Assembly: GCA_047833665.1 (NCBI GenBank) | Contig: CP181261.1 | Coordinates: 124,001-188,000, forward strand | Source: Caproicibacter sp047833665 | Lineage (GTDB): Bacteria > Bacillota > Clostridia > Oscillospirales > Acutalibacteraceae | DNA length: 64,000 bases | Direction of reading: 5' to 3' | Shown here: positions 8,949 to 16,993 of the stretch, one piece after another | Position numbering within the stretch: the first letter of the stretch is position 1 | Layout of the letters: every line of letters begins with the position of its first letter | The notes under the pieces: model-generated | What the model saw: the letters and a program-made list of their open reading frames with translations, nothing else | Database searches by the model: none | Told to the model about the DNA's origin: nothing | Made by a program: the position numbers and the translations under genes

Positions 8949-9182
8949 ATGTTCAGATTTGTAGGTTGCGCAGATATGCCAGGTATCTGCCTGAAGTACT
9001 ATGTATTTGGAGATCGCAAAAAAGGGTATGGGGTTAAAATCTTTCGTTCGGATGAGGATTATACGGACCAGCTTGTTTCAAGGAATCTCTCTAAGGTTCT
9101 GGACCTGGCCCACCAGCTTTGCCGGTGCCAAGTGTTTCCGGAAAATCTCCGTACGATTATCATTGACAAAATAAAGATATGA
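8949..9182 (+). CDS. Small DUF6514-like protein with altered C-terminus
   Basis: 77 residues, no membrane segment or signal peptide. The pattern YYVFGDRKKGYGVKIF, then a helical stretch LSKVLDLAHQLCRCQVFPENL, resembles short clostridial DUF6514 proteins of unknown function (family call tentative). The last ten residues (RTIIIDKIKI) appear to be a by-product of a local duplication: a second copy of the 3' end, starting at 9199 and with a different continuation (SEIIEDMMYDYGSN then stop at 9266-9268), lies just downstream and probably represents the original terminus. A ribosome site (GAGAGGATGGTGGTGC) precedes ATG 8949. Confidence 0.7.
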   Translation: MFRFVGCADMPGICLKYYVFGDRKKGYGVKIFRSDEDYTDQLVSRNLSKVLDLAHQLCRCQVFPENLRTIIIDKIKI

Positions 9183-9333
9183 TGAAAATTACTATTAAGT
9201 GCCAAGTGTTTCCGGAAAATCTCAGCGAAATCATTGAAGATATGATGTACGATTATGGCTCAAATTGACAAAATAATTTAGCTCATTTATACTATGGATA
9301 TTCATCTATATTATGGTGAAAATTACTATTAAG
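9125..9333 (+). repeat. Imperfect tandem duplication of a gene 3' end
   Basis: The 25 bases 9125-9149 recur exactly at 9199-9223. Blocks GTACGATTAT and ATTGACAAAATA also recur in order, and the 19 bases 9181-9199 recur at 9315-9333 with one mismatch. Copy 1 is about 75 bp and copy 2 about 135 bp, so copy 1 looks like a copy with internal deletions. It lies between the DUF6514-like gene and rubredoxin. Confidence 0.85.
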
Positions 9334-9344
9334 GAAGTGTTAAA

Positions 9345-9506
9345 ATGAAAAAGTACGTTTGTTCAGCATGCGGATATGTATACGACCCAGCTGTGGGTGA
9401 TCCGGAACATGGTATTAAACCCGGAACAGCTTTTGAAGATCTGCCGGATGATTGGACATGCCCGGTATGCGGCGTAGGCAAGGATATGTTCTCCCCAGAA
9501 GAATAA
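9345..9506 (+). CDS. Rubredoxin
   Basis: 53-residue one-iron electron carrier. Both iron-binding knuckles are present: YVCSACGYVYDP (Cys 6 and 9) and WTCPVCGVGKDMF (Cys 39 and 42). The length and the acidic centre (GIKPGTAFEDLPDDW) are standard. It lies 21 bp upstream of fprA, probably in one transcript. In clostridia rubredoxin donates electrons to flavodiiron proteins that reduce O2 or NO to harmless products. The ribosome site is weak (GGAAGTG). Confidence 0.97.
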   Translation: MKKYVCSACGYVYDPAVGDPEHGIKPGTAFEDLPDDWTCPVCGVGKDMFSPEE

Positions 9507-9527
9507 TGAAGGAAGTTTTTCTTAGCC

Positions 9528-10721
9528 ATGAGCGTTAAAAAACTAACTGACAACGTATATTCCGTAGGTGTTTTAAATCCCGGCATGCGTGTCTTTGACA
9601 TTATTATGCATGCAGAATATGGAACCAGCTATAATGCGTATCTTATCACCGGCGAAAAAAATGTTCTTGTTGATACGGTATTGGAATCTTTTTTTGACGA
9701 ATACCTTGAGAACATTCAAAGCATTGTAGATATTTCAAAAATTGATTACCTGATCGTAAACCATACGGAACCGGACCACTCCGGTTCAATTGAAAAGCTG
9801 TTAAAGCTTAACCCAAACATTGTTGTTTACTCAACCTTTTCCGCCAAGAAGAATCTTTCCGCAATTACCAACGGCGAGTTTGAAAGCGTTGTTGTAAAGC
9901 ATGGTGACAAACTTCAAATTGGCGACCGTGAACTGGAATTCATTGTTGCCCCTCTGCTGCACTGGCCGGATACCATGTTTACATGGATGCCGTCTGAAAA
10001 GGTTCTCTTTACTTGCGACTTTTTGGGCTGCCACTACTGTGAACCCACTATGATGGACACAACGATCCATTATCCAGAAAAATACTGGAGCGAATTTAAG
10101 AACTATTACCGGTGCATTATGGAGCCGTTTGCTTCATCTGTTCTTGCAGGGCTTGACAAGATTAAAGATCTCCCGGTTGAACTGATTTGCACAAGTCACG
10201 GCCCGTGCCTAACACAAAATATTAAACGGTGCAAAGAGCTCTACCGAAAGTGGAGTACACCGGCATCCCATGAGAAAAAAGTAGTTGGAATTCTGTATGC
10301 TTCGGCATACGGCTACACAGAAAAATTGGCACAAGCCGCGGCAGAAGAACTCCGCAAAAACGATACATTGGATGTCGAACTTGTCAACATTGTGTTTGAG
10401 CCGTTTGACAAAGCCGCAGAGCTGGTCAGACGTGCGGATGCACTGCTATTCGGCTCCTGTACCATTAACCGGGATGCTCCGAAAATTGTTTGGGATGTAT
10501 TAGCCAGCATTGACCCAATCAATACCCGTACAAAACCGGTGGGTGCCTTTGGTTCATACGGCTGGAGCGGTGAAGCCGTGCCAATGATGAAAAGCCGACT
10601 GGAACATCTCAAATTCCGCTTTATCGGAGACGGATTGAGAGTGAATTTCAAGCCAACAGAAGAAGACCTTGCCAACATGAGGCAATACGCCAATCAGGTG
10701 GTTGCACAAATGAAAGCCTGA
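9528..10721 (+). CDS. fprA: FprA-family A-type flavoprotein (flavodiiron O2/NO reductase)
   Basis: 397 residues. The N-terminal metallo-beta-lactamase-like diiron domain (1-245) carries the ligand motif NHTEPDHSG (H-x-E-x-D), the downstream ligands in LLHWPDTMFTW and CDFLGCHYCEP, and TSHGP. The C-terminal flavodoxin domain (from about 250, VVGILYASAYGYTEKLAQAAAE) binds FMN. The enzyme reduces O2 to water, or NO to N2O, using electrons from the rubredoxin encoded just upstream, and so protects oxygen-sensitive enzymes such as PFOR, which is encoded convergently next door. It ends in a clear terminator. Confidence 0.96.
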   Translation: MSVKKLTDNVYSVGVLNPGMRVFDIIMHAEYGTSYNAYLITGEKNVLVDTVLESFFDEYLENIQSIVDISKIDYLIVNHTEPDHSGSIEKLLKLNPNIVVYSTFSAKKNLSAITNGEFESVVVKHGDKLQIGDRELEFIVAPLLHWPDTMFTWMPSEKVLFTCDFLGCHYCEPTMMDTTIHYPEKYWSEFKNYYRCIMEPFASSVLAGLDKIKDLPVELICTSHGPCLTQNIKRCKELYRKWSTPASHEKKVVGILYASAYGYTEKLAQAAAEELRKNDTLDVELVNIVFEPFDKAAELVRRADALLFGSCTINRDAPKIVWDVLASIDPINTRTKPVGAFGSYGWSGEAVPMMKSRLEHLKFRFIGDGLRVNFKPTEEDLANMRQYANQVVAQMKA

Positions 10722-10779
10722 TTCATGAAAAGCAGGTTGCAGTAAATAAAACAGCTGAAAGAAAATAGATAAAAGGATG

Positions 10780-10818
10780 CCCGAAAAATCGCTTACAGCG
10801 TTTTTTCGGGTTCTTTTT
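10780..10818 (+). terminator. Terminator of the rubredoxin-fprA unit
   Basis: CCCGAAAAA / TTTTTCGGG stem followed by TTCTTTTT. Confidence 0.85.
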
Positions 10819-10854
10819 ATATTGTGTTTGTTTTTTGTTTTTTCAATACGGTTC

Positions 10855-10890
10855 AAAAAAAACTGCGGCAAAACGAAAGTTTTGCCGCAG
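10855..10890 (-). terminator. Terminator of the PFOR gene
   Basis: CTGCGGCAAAAC / GTTTTGCCGCAG with a 4-nt loop and a run of eight T on the - strand. Confidence 0.92.
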
Positions 10891-10911
10891 CTCTATTTAT
10901 TTTATCCAAAA

Positions 10912-13900
10912 TTACATTTTGGACAGTTTCACGAGATGCTCGTACTCCTCTTTTGCAGCTTTTTCAGCTTTCTGGAACAGCTCTTCAGCACGATCCGGGA
11001 AGGAACGGGTCAAAGAGTTGTAACGTACTTCGCCCATGATGAAGTCGCGGTAGGACTCAGTCGGAGCTTTGCTGTCAAGCTGGAACGGATTCTTGCCCTG
11101 CTCTGCAAGGCGAGGATCGTAACGGAAGTTCTTCCAGTAACCAGCAGCCACAGCCTTCTTCTCCTCCAACTGGGAAAGACCCATGCCGCCTTTGATGCCC
11201 TGGTTAATGCAGGGAGCATAGGCAACGATGAGGGACGGGCCTTTATAGCTTTCTGCTTCCGTAATAGCCTTGATGGTCTGATTATAGTCTGCACCCATTG
11301 CGACATGCGCAACATACACATAACCATAAGTCATGGCCATGCCGGGCAGATCCTTCTTCTTAGTAGCCTTACCGGTTGCAGCGAACTGAGCCACAGAACC
11401 AATCGGAGTTGCTTTAGAAGCCTGCCCGCCAGTGTTGGAGTAAACCTCAGTGTCAAACACAAGAACATTGACATCTTCACCGGAAGCAAGAACATGATCC
11501 AGTCCGCCGAATCCAATATCATATGCCCAACCGTCGCCGCCGAAGATCCATACGGATTTCTTCGCCAGATAATCTTTATCGGCGAGTGTCTTCTTCGCAA
11601 GTTCTGCAATTTCGCCAGTGCCGGAAGCAACCTTTTCCAGCTCTGCAATCAGCTTATCGGTCGGCTCACGGTTTTCTATGCTGCTGTCAAATGTGTCAAA
11701 GTATGCCTTGCAGGCAGCCTTCAAGGACTCAGAAGCCTCATTGGAATCTGCAATGGCCTTGACATAATCAGCAAGGCGTGCACGGATAGCCTTATTGGCC
11801 AGTGCCATACCATAACCGAATTCGGCGTTGTCCTCAAACAGAGAGTTATTCCAAGCAGGACCAAAGCCTCTTTTATTCTTGGTGTACGGTGTTGCCGGTT
11901 CAGAACCGCCCCAAATGGAGGAGCATCCTGTTGCATTGGCAATATACATTCTGTCACCGAACAGCTGTGTAACCAGTTTTGCGTAAGGAGTTTCACCACA
12001 ACCCGCGCAAGCACCGGAGTACTCAAGCAGCGGTTTCTTGAACTGGCTTCCCTTTACGCTGGTCGGTTTGAACTTGGCGTGCACTTCCGGTTTCTCGCTC
12101 AGCGTCTGCGCGTAATCGTAAGCTTTCTGGCTTTCCATCTGGGTTGCCATCGGCTTCATAGCAAGAGCCTTGTTGCCGCGCATGCCCGGGCAAACCGTTG
12201 CGCAGGAACCGCAGCCTGTGCAGTCCATTGTGGAAATCGTGATAGCGAATTTGTAGCCCGGCATCAGTGTCATATCTTTCATCTTCATGCCTTCCGGCGC
12301 TTTCTCTGCCTCTTCCGCAGTCATAACAGCGGGACGGATAACAGCGTGCGGGCAGACATAGGAGCAGGTATTGCACTGGATGCAGTTTTCCGGAATCCAT
12401 TCCGGAACGTCAATGGCAATTCCGCGTTTTTCATATGCAGCAGAACCGGAAGGAACTGTGCCGTCCGCCATTTTCATTACATCGGAAACCGGGATTTCAT
12501 CGCCCTTATGGCGGTTAACCGGAATCAGTACCTTGTTGACATATTCAACAAGCTCTTTGTCTTCTCCGGTAACCTGAGGAACTGTAGAATCGTCAACGGC
12601 GTTCTTCCAAGCTTCAGGAACATCGACTTTCTTAAAGTCAGTTGCACCGCGGTCAATAGCGGCATGGTTCATGGCAACAACCTTTTCGCCCTTGCGGCCG
12701 TAAGTCTTTGTCGCAGCATCTTTCAGATACTGGATTGCCTGATCCTTCGGGATAATGCCGGTAATTGCAAAGAACGCGGACTGCAGAACAGTGTTAATGC
12801 GTGCACCCAAACCCAATTCCTTGCCGATCTTCACACCGTTGATGATATAGAAGTTGATGTTGTTTTCGGCAATGTATTTCTTCATCTTGCCGGGCAGGTG
12901 CTTATCGAGCTCTTCCACCGTTTCCCATTCGCAGTTGAGCAGGAAGCTTCCGCCGGGTTTAATATCCTGAACAATGTCGTAAGAATTGACATAGGACGGT
13001 TTATGGCATGCGACAAAGTCCGCCTTTGTAATATAATAGGTAGACTTAATCGGCTTGTCACCAAAACGCAGGTGAGAAATCGTCAGACCGCCGGATTTCT
13101 TGGAGTCGTAAGCGAAGTAGCCCTGCGCATACATATCGGTATGGTCGCCGATAATCTTGATGGAGTTCTTGTTTGCACCAACGGTACCGTCTGCGCCTAT
13201 ACCCCAGAATTTGCAGGAACGAGTGCCCTTCGGGGTGGTGTCCGGATTTTCCTTAACTTCCAAGGACAGATTGGTCACGTCGTCAGTAATACCGATTGTA
13301 AAGCGTTTCTTCGGAGAAGCAGACTGCATATTGCGGTATACAGCGATAATCTGACCCGGATTTGTATCCTTAGAACCGAGACCATAGCGGCCGGTGTAAA
13401 CCGGAATTGTCTCAAATTCGGAATTCTTCAGTGCCGCGACAACGTCGAGGTACAGCGGTTCGCCGATGGAGCCGCGTTCCTTTGTACGGTCAAGAACACT
13501 GATCTTCTTGACGGTCTTCGGCAGAACATCGAGCAGATATTTCGCAACAAACGGACGATACAAGTGAACCTTAACAAGGCCAACCTTCTCGCCTGCGGCA
13601 TTCAAATAATCGACAACTTCTTCAGCACATTCGCACACAGAACCCATGGCAATGATGACTTCTGTAGCATCCGGTGCGCCGTAGTAATTAAACGGCTTGT
13701 AATCCGTGCCGATTTTTTCGTTCACTTTGTTCATATATTCCACAACGACTTCCGGGAAAGCATCGTAGTGGCTGTTGCTGGCCTCATTGACTTGGAAGAA
13801 CAAGTCATCGTTTTCAGAAGTACCCTTTGTGACAGGATGTTCCGGATTCATTGCGCTGCGGCGGAACTTTTCAACAGCATCCCAGTCGAGCATCTCTCCA

Positions 13901-14475
13901 AGGTCTTTGTAATCCCAAATATGGATTTTCTGGATCTCGTGGGAGGTACGGAATCCATCAAAGAAGTGCATAACCGGCATTCTGCCCTTGATAGCTGCAA
14001 GATGCGCAACAGCACCAAGATCCATGCACTCTTGCGGGCTGTTGGAGCACAGCATGGCAAATCCTGTCTGACGGCATGCGTAAATGTCGGAGTGATCGCC
14101 GAAGATGCAGAGAGCCTGTGTGGAAAGTGAACGGGCGGAAACATGCATAACGGCCGGAAGGAATTCGCCGGCGATTTTATACATGTTCGGAATCATCAAA
14201 AGAAGGCCCTGGGAAGCGGTGTAGGTGGTGGTTAAAGCGCCGGCGGCAAGAGAGCCGTGAACCGCACCGGCAGCGCCGCCTTCCGACTGCATTTCTGTGA
14301 TCTGAACCTGACGCCCAAACAGGTTTTTCTTTCCGGCGGCGGCGTATTTGTCTGTTTCGTCCGCCATAACGGAAGAAGGCGTGATTGGGTAGATGGCAGC
14401 AACATCAGTGAACGCATATGAGACATATGCGGCAGCATTGTTGCCATCCATGGTTTTCATTTTTCTTGAATCCAT
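10912..14475 (-). CDS. nifJ: Pyruvate:ferredoxin (flavodoxin) oxidoreductase
   Basis: 1187-residue single-chain enzyme: pyruvate + CoA + oxidised ferredoxin gives acetyl-CoA + CO2 + reduced ferredoxin, the central step of clostridial fermentation. Domains in order: pyrimidine-binding domain (IYPITPSSVMADE), transketolase C-like domain II, gamma domain, 2[4Fe-4S] ferredoxin domain with CIQCNTCSYVCPHA and CTGCGSCATVCPG, and the C-terminal TPP domain with CAGCGETPY (third cluster cysteines) and GDGWAYDIGFGGLDH...SNTGGQASKAT. The family length is about 1170-1190, so it is complete. GGAGG lies 12 nt upstream of ATG 14475. It is monocistronic with a strong terminator. The opposite strand has a 1117-codon open frame, judged a shadow. 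Confidence 0.97.
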   Translation of the reverse strand: MDSRKMKTMDGNNAAAYVSYAFTDVAAIYPITPSSVMADETDKYAAAGKKNLFGRQVQITEMQSEGGAAGAVHGSLAAGALTTTYTASQGLLLMIPNMYKIAGEFLPAVMHVSARSLSTQALCIFGDHSDIYACRQTGFAMLCSNSPQECMDLGAVAHLAAIKGRMPVMHFFDGFRTSHEIQKIHIWDYKDLGEMLDWDAVEKFRRSAMNPEHPVTKGTSENDDLFFQVNEASNSHYDAFPEVVVEYMNKVNEKIGTDYKPFNYYGAPDATEVIIAMGSVCECAEEVVDYLNAAGEKVGLVKVHLYRPFVAKYLLDVLPKTVKKISVLDRTKERGSIGEPLYLDVVAALKNSEFETIPVYTGRYGLGSKDTNPGQIIAVYRNMQSASPKKRFTIGITDDVTNLSLEVKENPDTTPKGTRSCKFWGIGADGTVGANKNSIKIIGDHTDMYAQGYFAYDSKKSGGLTISHLRFGDKPIKSTYYITKADFVACHKPSYVNSYDIVQDIKPGGSFLLNCEWETVEELDKHLPGKMKKYIAENNINFYIINGVKIGKELGLGARINTVLQSAFFAITGIIPKDQAIQYLKDAATKTYGRKGEKVVAMNHAAIDRGATDFKKVDVPEAWKNAVDDSTVPQVTGEDKELVEYVNKVLIPVNRHKGDEIPVSDVMKMADGTVPSGSAAYEKRGIAIDVPEWIPENCIQCNTCSYVCPHAVIRPAVMTAEEAEKAPEGMKMKDMTLMPGYKFAITISTMDCTGCGSCATVCPGMRGNKALAMKPMATQMESQKAYDYAQTLSEKPEVHAKFKPTSVKGSQFKKPLLEYSGACAGCGETPYAKLVTQLFGDRMYIANATGCSSIWGGSEPATPYTKNKRGFGPAWNNSLFEDNAEFGYGMALANKAIRARLADYVKAIADSNEASESLKAACKAYFDTFDSSIENREPTDKLIAELEKVASGTGEIAELAKKTLADKDYLAKKSVWIFGGDGWAYDIGFGGLDHVLASGEDVNVLVFDTEVYSNTGGQASKATPIGSVAQFAATGKATKKKDLPGMAMTYGYVYVAHVAMGADYNQTIKAITEAESYKGPSLIVAYAPCINQGIKGGMGLSQLEEKKAVAAGYWKNFRYDPRLAEQGKNPFQLDSKAPTESYRDFIMGEVRYNSLTRSFPDRAEELFQKAEKAAKEEYEHLVKLSKM

Positions 14476-14686
14476 AGTCCTTATTTTCCTCCTTACGGAT
14501 AGTTGATCCCAATTGGCACAGTGTAAAGGTCTGTACTTAAGATAAAGTTTAGCATTTTTTGCTTACTATGTAAAGGATAATTCATGATGAAATTCGGATA
14601 AATTCATTATAATAACTATTTTTTTAGACTTATAAATTCAATTATATATAAAAATATAAAAAATTACTTTCTGGGATTTAAAATCC
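14476..14686. other. AT-rich upstream region of PFOR
   Basis: Spacer between the divergent PFOR and CNNM-type genes. It is very AT-rich and presumably holds the PFOR promoter on the - strand. No gene or structured RNA recognised. Confidence 0.45.
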
Positions 14687-14780
14687 ACCCTACACTCTCC
14701 GTTTCTTAAAAGCATGGGTACGGCGCACCGTTTCGCCGTAACCCTACACTCTCCGTTTCTTAAACAAGCGTTTCGCCGTA
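14687..14780 (+). repeat. Intergenic imperfect direct repeat
   Basis: A 24-bp block at 14687-14710 recurs exactly at 14741-14764, and TTTCGCCGTAAC recurs at 14731 and 14771. The first unit is 54 bp; the second has lost about 14 bp between the shared blocks. It lies directly upstream of the CNNM-type promoter. Confidence 0.85.
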
Positions 14781-14809
14781 ACGCTCCGTCCTTCTGCTTG
14801 TGCTGTACA

Positions 14810-14838
14810 TTGACAGCCGAATAAGGAAACGATACAAT
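14810..14838 (+). promoter_or_regulatory. Promoter of the CNNM/CorC-type gene
   Basis: TTGACA (14810-14815), 17-bp spacer, TACAAT (14833-14838). Confidence 0.8.
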
Positions 14839-14879
14839 AAAAATTAAAAAACAAAATAAATTCCGAAAGGGGTAAATTC

Positions 14880-16301
14880 ATGTCATCCGACCCTGGCGAT
14901 GCAGCCATTCCTTTACGTATGTATTCCATTGGCACTCAAGCCGCCATGCAGCATCCACTTTTGTTCGCTGCAATTCTGCTCTTTCTGATTCTTGTCGGCG
15001 CCTTCTTTACAGCAAAAAAAATTGCTGTTTTATCCCTCAGCCAAACGCAGATGAAGAAACTTGCTTTCGAAGATGATGATAAAGCAAAAAAACTTCTTGC
15101 GCTGACGACGGATACGGCACGTTTCCTTTCCGGCGCTCGCACAGGTGCGGCGTTTACCGGTATGCTGGCTGCAGCGGTTGCTGCGGCAGGCTTTGCCGGC
15201 TTTGTAGAGCAGTTGCTTTCCTTCCTTCCTTTGCTGCCCACGGCTTCATACATCGTTTCGGTTATCTTAATTACGTTGTTTTTCTCTTTCATTTGGGCGG
15301 TATTTGCGGATATACTTCCAAAAAAGTTGGTCCTCAGCCGTCCCGGCACGCGGCTGTTCCGCTTTGCCGGATTTTTTTCACTTCTTTCCCGCATGTTTGT
15401 TTCGGTTTTTTCTTTTTTGGCGCGGTGCGTAGATTCGTCTGCAAGACTTTTTGGAATAGAGCCTCCTGCCGACGGACCGTCCGTTACGCAGGAGGAAATT
15501 CTTTTCATGATGGAAACCGGTCACCGCAGCGGGCTGCTCAACGACGACGAAAAGGATATGATCTCCAATATCTTTGATTTTGATGAAACTCCGGTGGACG
15601 AAGCGATGACCCACCGCACCGATGTGGTTGCCGCAGAGGATACAAGTTCCGTGGAGGATGTCGTTGCTGTAGCCATGGAAAACGGCTATTCGCGCATTCC
15701 TGTTTATCACGAGGACCTCGACCACGTGACCGGCATTATATATGTAAAAGATCTGCTGCCCTATGTGGGCAATACAATTCCCGGAGATCTTCGTCTTGAG
15801 CAACTGATGCGCCCTGCCTATTTTGTACCGAAAAGCAAACCATGCGGGGAATTATTCACCGAGATGAGAATGCGGCGGATACAAATTGCCGTGGTGGTGG
15901 ACGAATACGGCGGCACAGAGGGAATTATCACGATGGAGGATCTGCTTGAAGCGATTGTCGGCAATATTCAGGATGAATATGACAACGAGGAGGAGGAAAT
16001 CCGCCGGGACGGGGAAAACCGATTCGACGTGGAAGGAACGGCCCCCGTTGACGAAGTTTCCGAAATGCTGGGGATTGAACTGCCCGAAGGGGATTATGAC
16101 ACCATCGCCGGGTTGATGATGGAGCGGCTTGGTCGTCTGCCAAAGGAAGATGAACATCCTCAGGTAAAAATCGGTGCTATTACCCTCACCGTTGCTGCAA
16201 TGGAGGACCGCAGAATCGCAAAAGTTTTGATTGAGAAGAATGCGCTGCCTTCCGAACAGCATCTTGAGCAGAAACAAGCTAAAAATGAACCAAACGAATG
16301 A
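14880..16301 (+). CDS. CNNM/CorC-type transporter (DUF21-CBS-CorC_HlyC, 'hemolysin C-like')
   Basis: 473-residue membrane protein. An N-terminal DUF21 domain of three to four helices (about 25-190) is followed by two CBS domains (about 215-340, blocks PVDEAMTHRTDVVA and VVDEYGGTEGIITMEDLLEAIVG) and a C-terminal CorC_HlyC domain (about 355-450, RFDVEGTAPVDEVSEMLGI). The family handles Mg2+ export/homeostasis with CBS domains sensing adenine nucleotides; the old name hemolysin is misleading. AAGGGG lies 7 nt before ATG 14880. The acidic linker DEYDNEEEEIRRDGENR is typical. Confidence 0.9.
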   Translation: MSSDPGDAAIPLRMYSIGTQAAMQHPLLFAAILLFLILVGAFFTAKKIAVLSLSQTQMKKLAFEDDDKAKKLLALTTDTARFLSGARTGAAFTGMLAAAVAAAGFAGFVEQLLSFLPLLPTASYIVSVILITLFFSFIWAVFADILPKKLVLSRPGTRLFRFAGFFSLLSRMFVSVFSFLARCVDSSARLFGIEPPADGPSVTQEEILFMMETGHRSGLLNDDEKDMISNIFDFDETPVDEAMTHRTDVVAAEDTSSVEDVVAVAMENGYSRIPVYHEDLDHVTGIIYVKDLLPYVGNTIPGDLRLEQLMRPAYFVPKSKPCGELFTEMRMRRIQIAVVVDEYGGTEGIITMEDLLEAIVGNIQDEYDNEEEEIRRDGENRFDVEGTAPVDEVSEMLGIELPEGDYDTIAGLMMERLGRLPKEDEHPQVKIGAITLTVAAMEDRRIAKVLIEKNALPSEQHLEQKQAKNEPNE

Positions 16302-16341
16302 TAAAGAACCTGATAACCAACCATTCTCTCAAGAAACCAAT

Positions 16342-16370
16342 TTGCATTTTACATAAATTTGTAGTATCTT
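16342..16370 (+). promoter_or_regulatory. Promoter of queT
   Basis: TTGCAT (16342-16347), 17-bp spacer, TATCTT (16365-16370), just upstream of the riboswitch. Confidence 0.55.
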
Positions 16371-16400
16371 AAGTACCTATCAAAATCGCCGAAAACGGCG

Positions 16401-16442
16401 AGGTCAGTCGCAACATCCTGACCTAAAACAAAACTACGGAGG
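16401..16442 (+). promoter_or_regulatory. PreQ1-I riboswitch
   Basis: Stem GGTCAG / CTGACC enclosing loop TCGCAACATC, then the A-rich tail TAAAACAAAACTACGGAGG. This matches the class-I preQ1 aptamer: a short hairpin, a conserved C-containing loop, and an A-rich tail folding back as an H-type pseudoknot whose last bases (CTACGGAGG) include the ribosome site. Binding of preQ1 should therefore hide the ribosome site and lower QueT synthesis (translational control; inferred). A separate GCCG-AAAA-CGGC hairpin precedes it (16388-16400). The gene downstream is a queuosine-precursor transporter, which supports the call. Confidence 0.88.
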
Positions 16443-16450
16443 ACTTTTCT

Positions 16451-16969
16451 ATGAAAAATCAAACGGACCGCACACGTGCGTTGGCACGCGCAGCGATGAT
16501 CGCAGCTCTTTACACCGTACTGACTCTCCTGTCTGCCCTTTTGGGGCTTGCCTATGGCCCGGTTCAATTTCGGGTGTCGGAAGCACTGACCATTCTTCCC
16601 GTCTTTACCGCCTCCGCGGTGCCGGGTCTGACGGTGGGGTGCTTTCTGGCAAACTTATTCAGCGGTTACAGCACGGACATGATTGTCGGAACGCTTGCAA
16701 CGCTGATCGCCGCTGCGGGAACACGGCTGCTGCGCAATATCCGCTGGCATGGGCTTCCGATTCTTGCTCCCCTGCCGCCGGTGTTGGTCAACGCAGTGTT
16801 TGTCGGGGCCGAAATTGTCATTTTATCGCCCGGTGGTTTTGCATGGGCGGAATTTGTCACGCAGGCTCTTTCCGTAGGATTGGGTGAGCTGGCCGTGTGT
16901 TATGGGCTGGGGTTGCCGCTCGCCGCCCTGATTATTCCAAACAAAGCGGTGAAAAAACTTTTTAATTAG
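16451..16969 (+). CDS. queT: QueT-family queuosine precursor transporter
   Basis: 172-residue, five- to six-helix membrane protein of the QueT family, an ECF-type substrate-binding (S) component for queuosine precursors such as preQ0/preQ1. N-terminal basic RALARAAMIAALYTVLTLL, then YGPVQFRVSEALTILPVF and GCFLANLFSG are the family blocks. No ECF A/T energising genes are in the window, so it probably uses a shared module encoded elsewhere. It lies directly behind a preQ1-I riboswitch and starts 8 nt after its GGAGG. Confidence 0.92.
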   Translation: MKNQTDRTRALARAAMIAALYTVLTLLSALLGLAYGPVQFRVSEALTILPVFTASAVPGLTVGCFLANLFSGYSTDMIVGTLATLIAAAGTRLLRNIRWHGLPILAPLPPVLVNAVFVGAEIVILSPGGFAWAEFVTQALSVGLGELAVCYGLGLPLAALIIPNKAVKKLFN

Positions 16970-16993
16970 CCGCATGGCGACGAGGTGAATGGA

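Noticed and set aside
10777..14130. 1117-codon open frame on the + strand opposite PFOR
   Set aside because: It is antisense to a complete, highly conserved gene with its own start, ribosome site and terminator. It has no ribosome site and no recognisable domain; a long antisense frame is a known side effect of codon bias in such genes.
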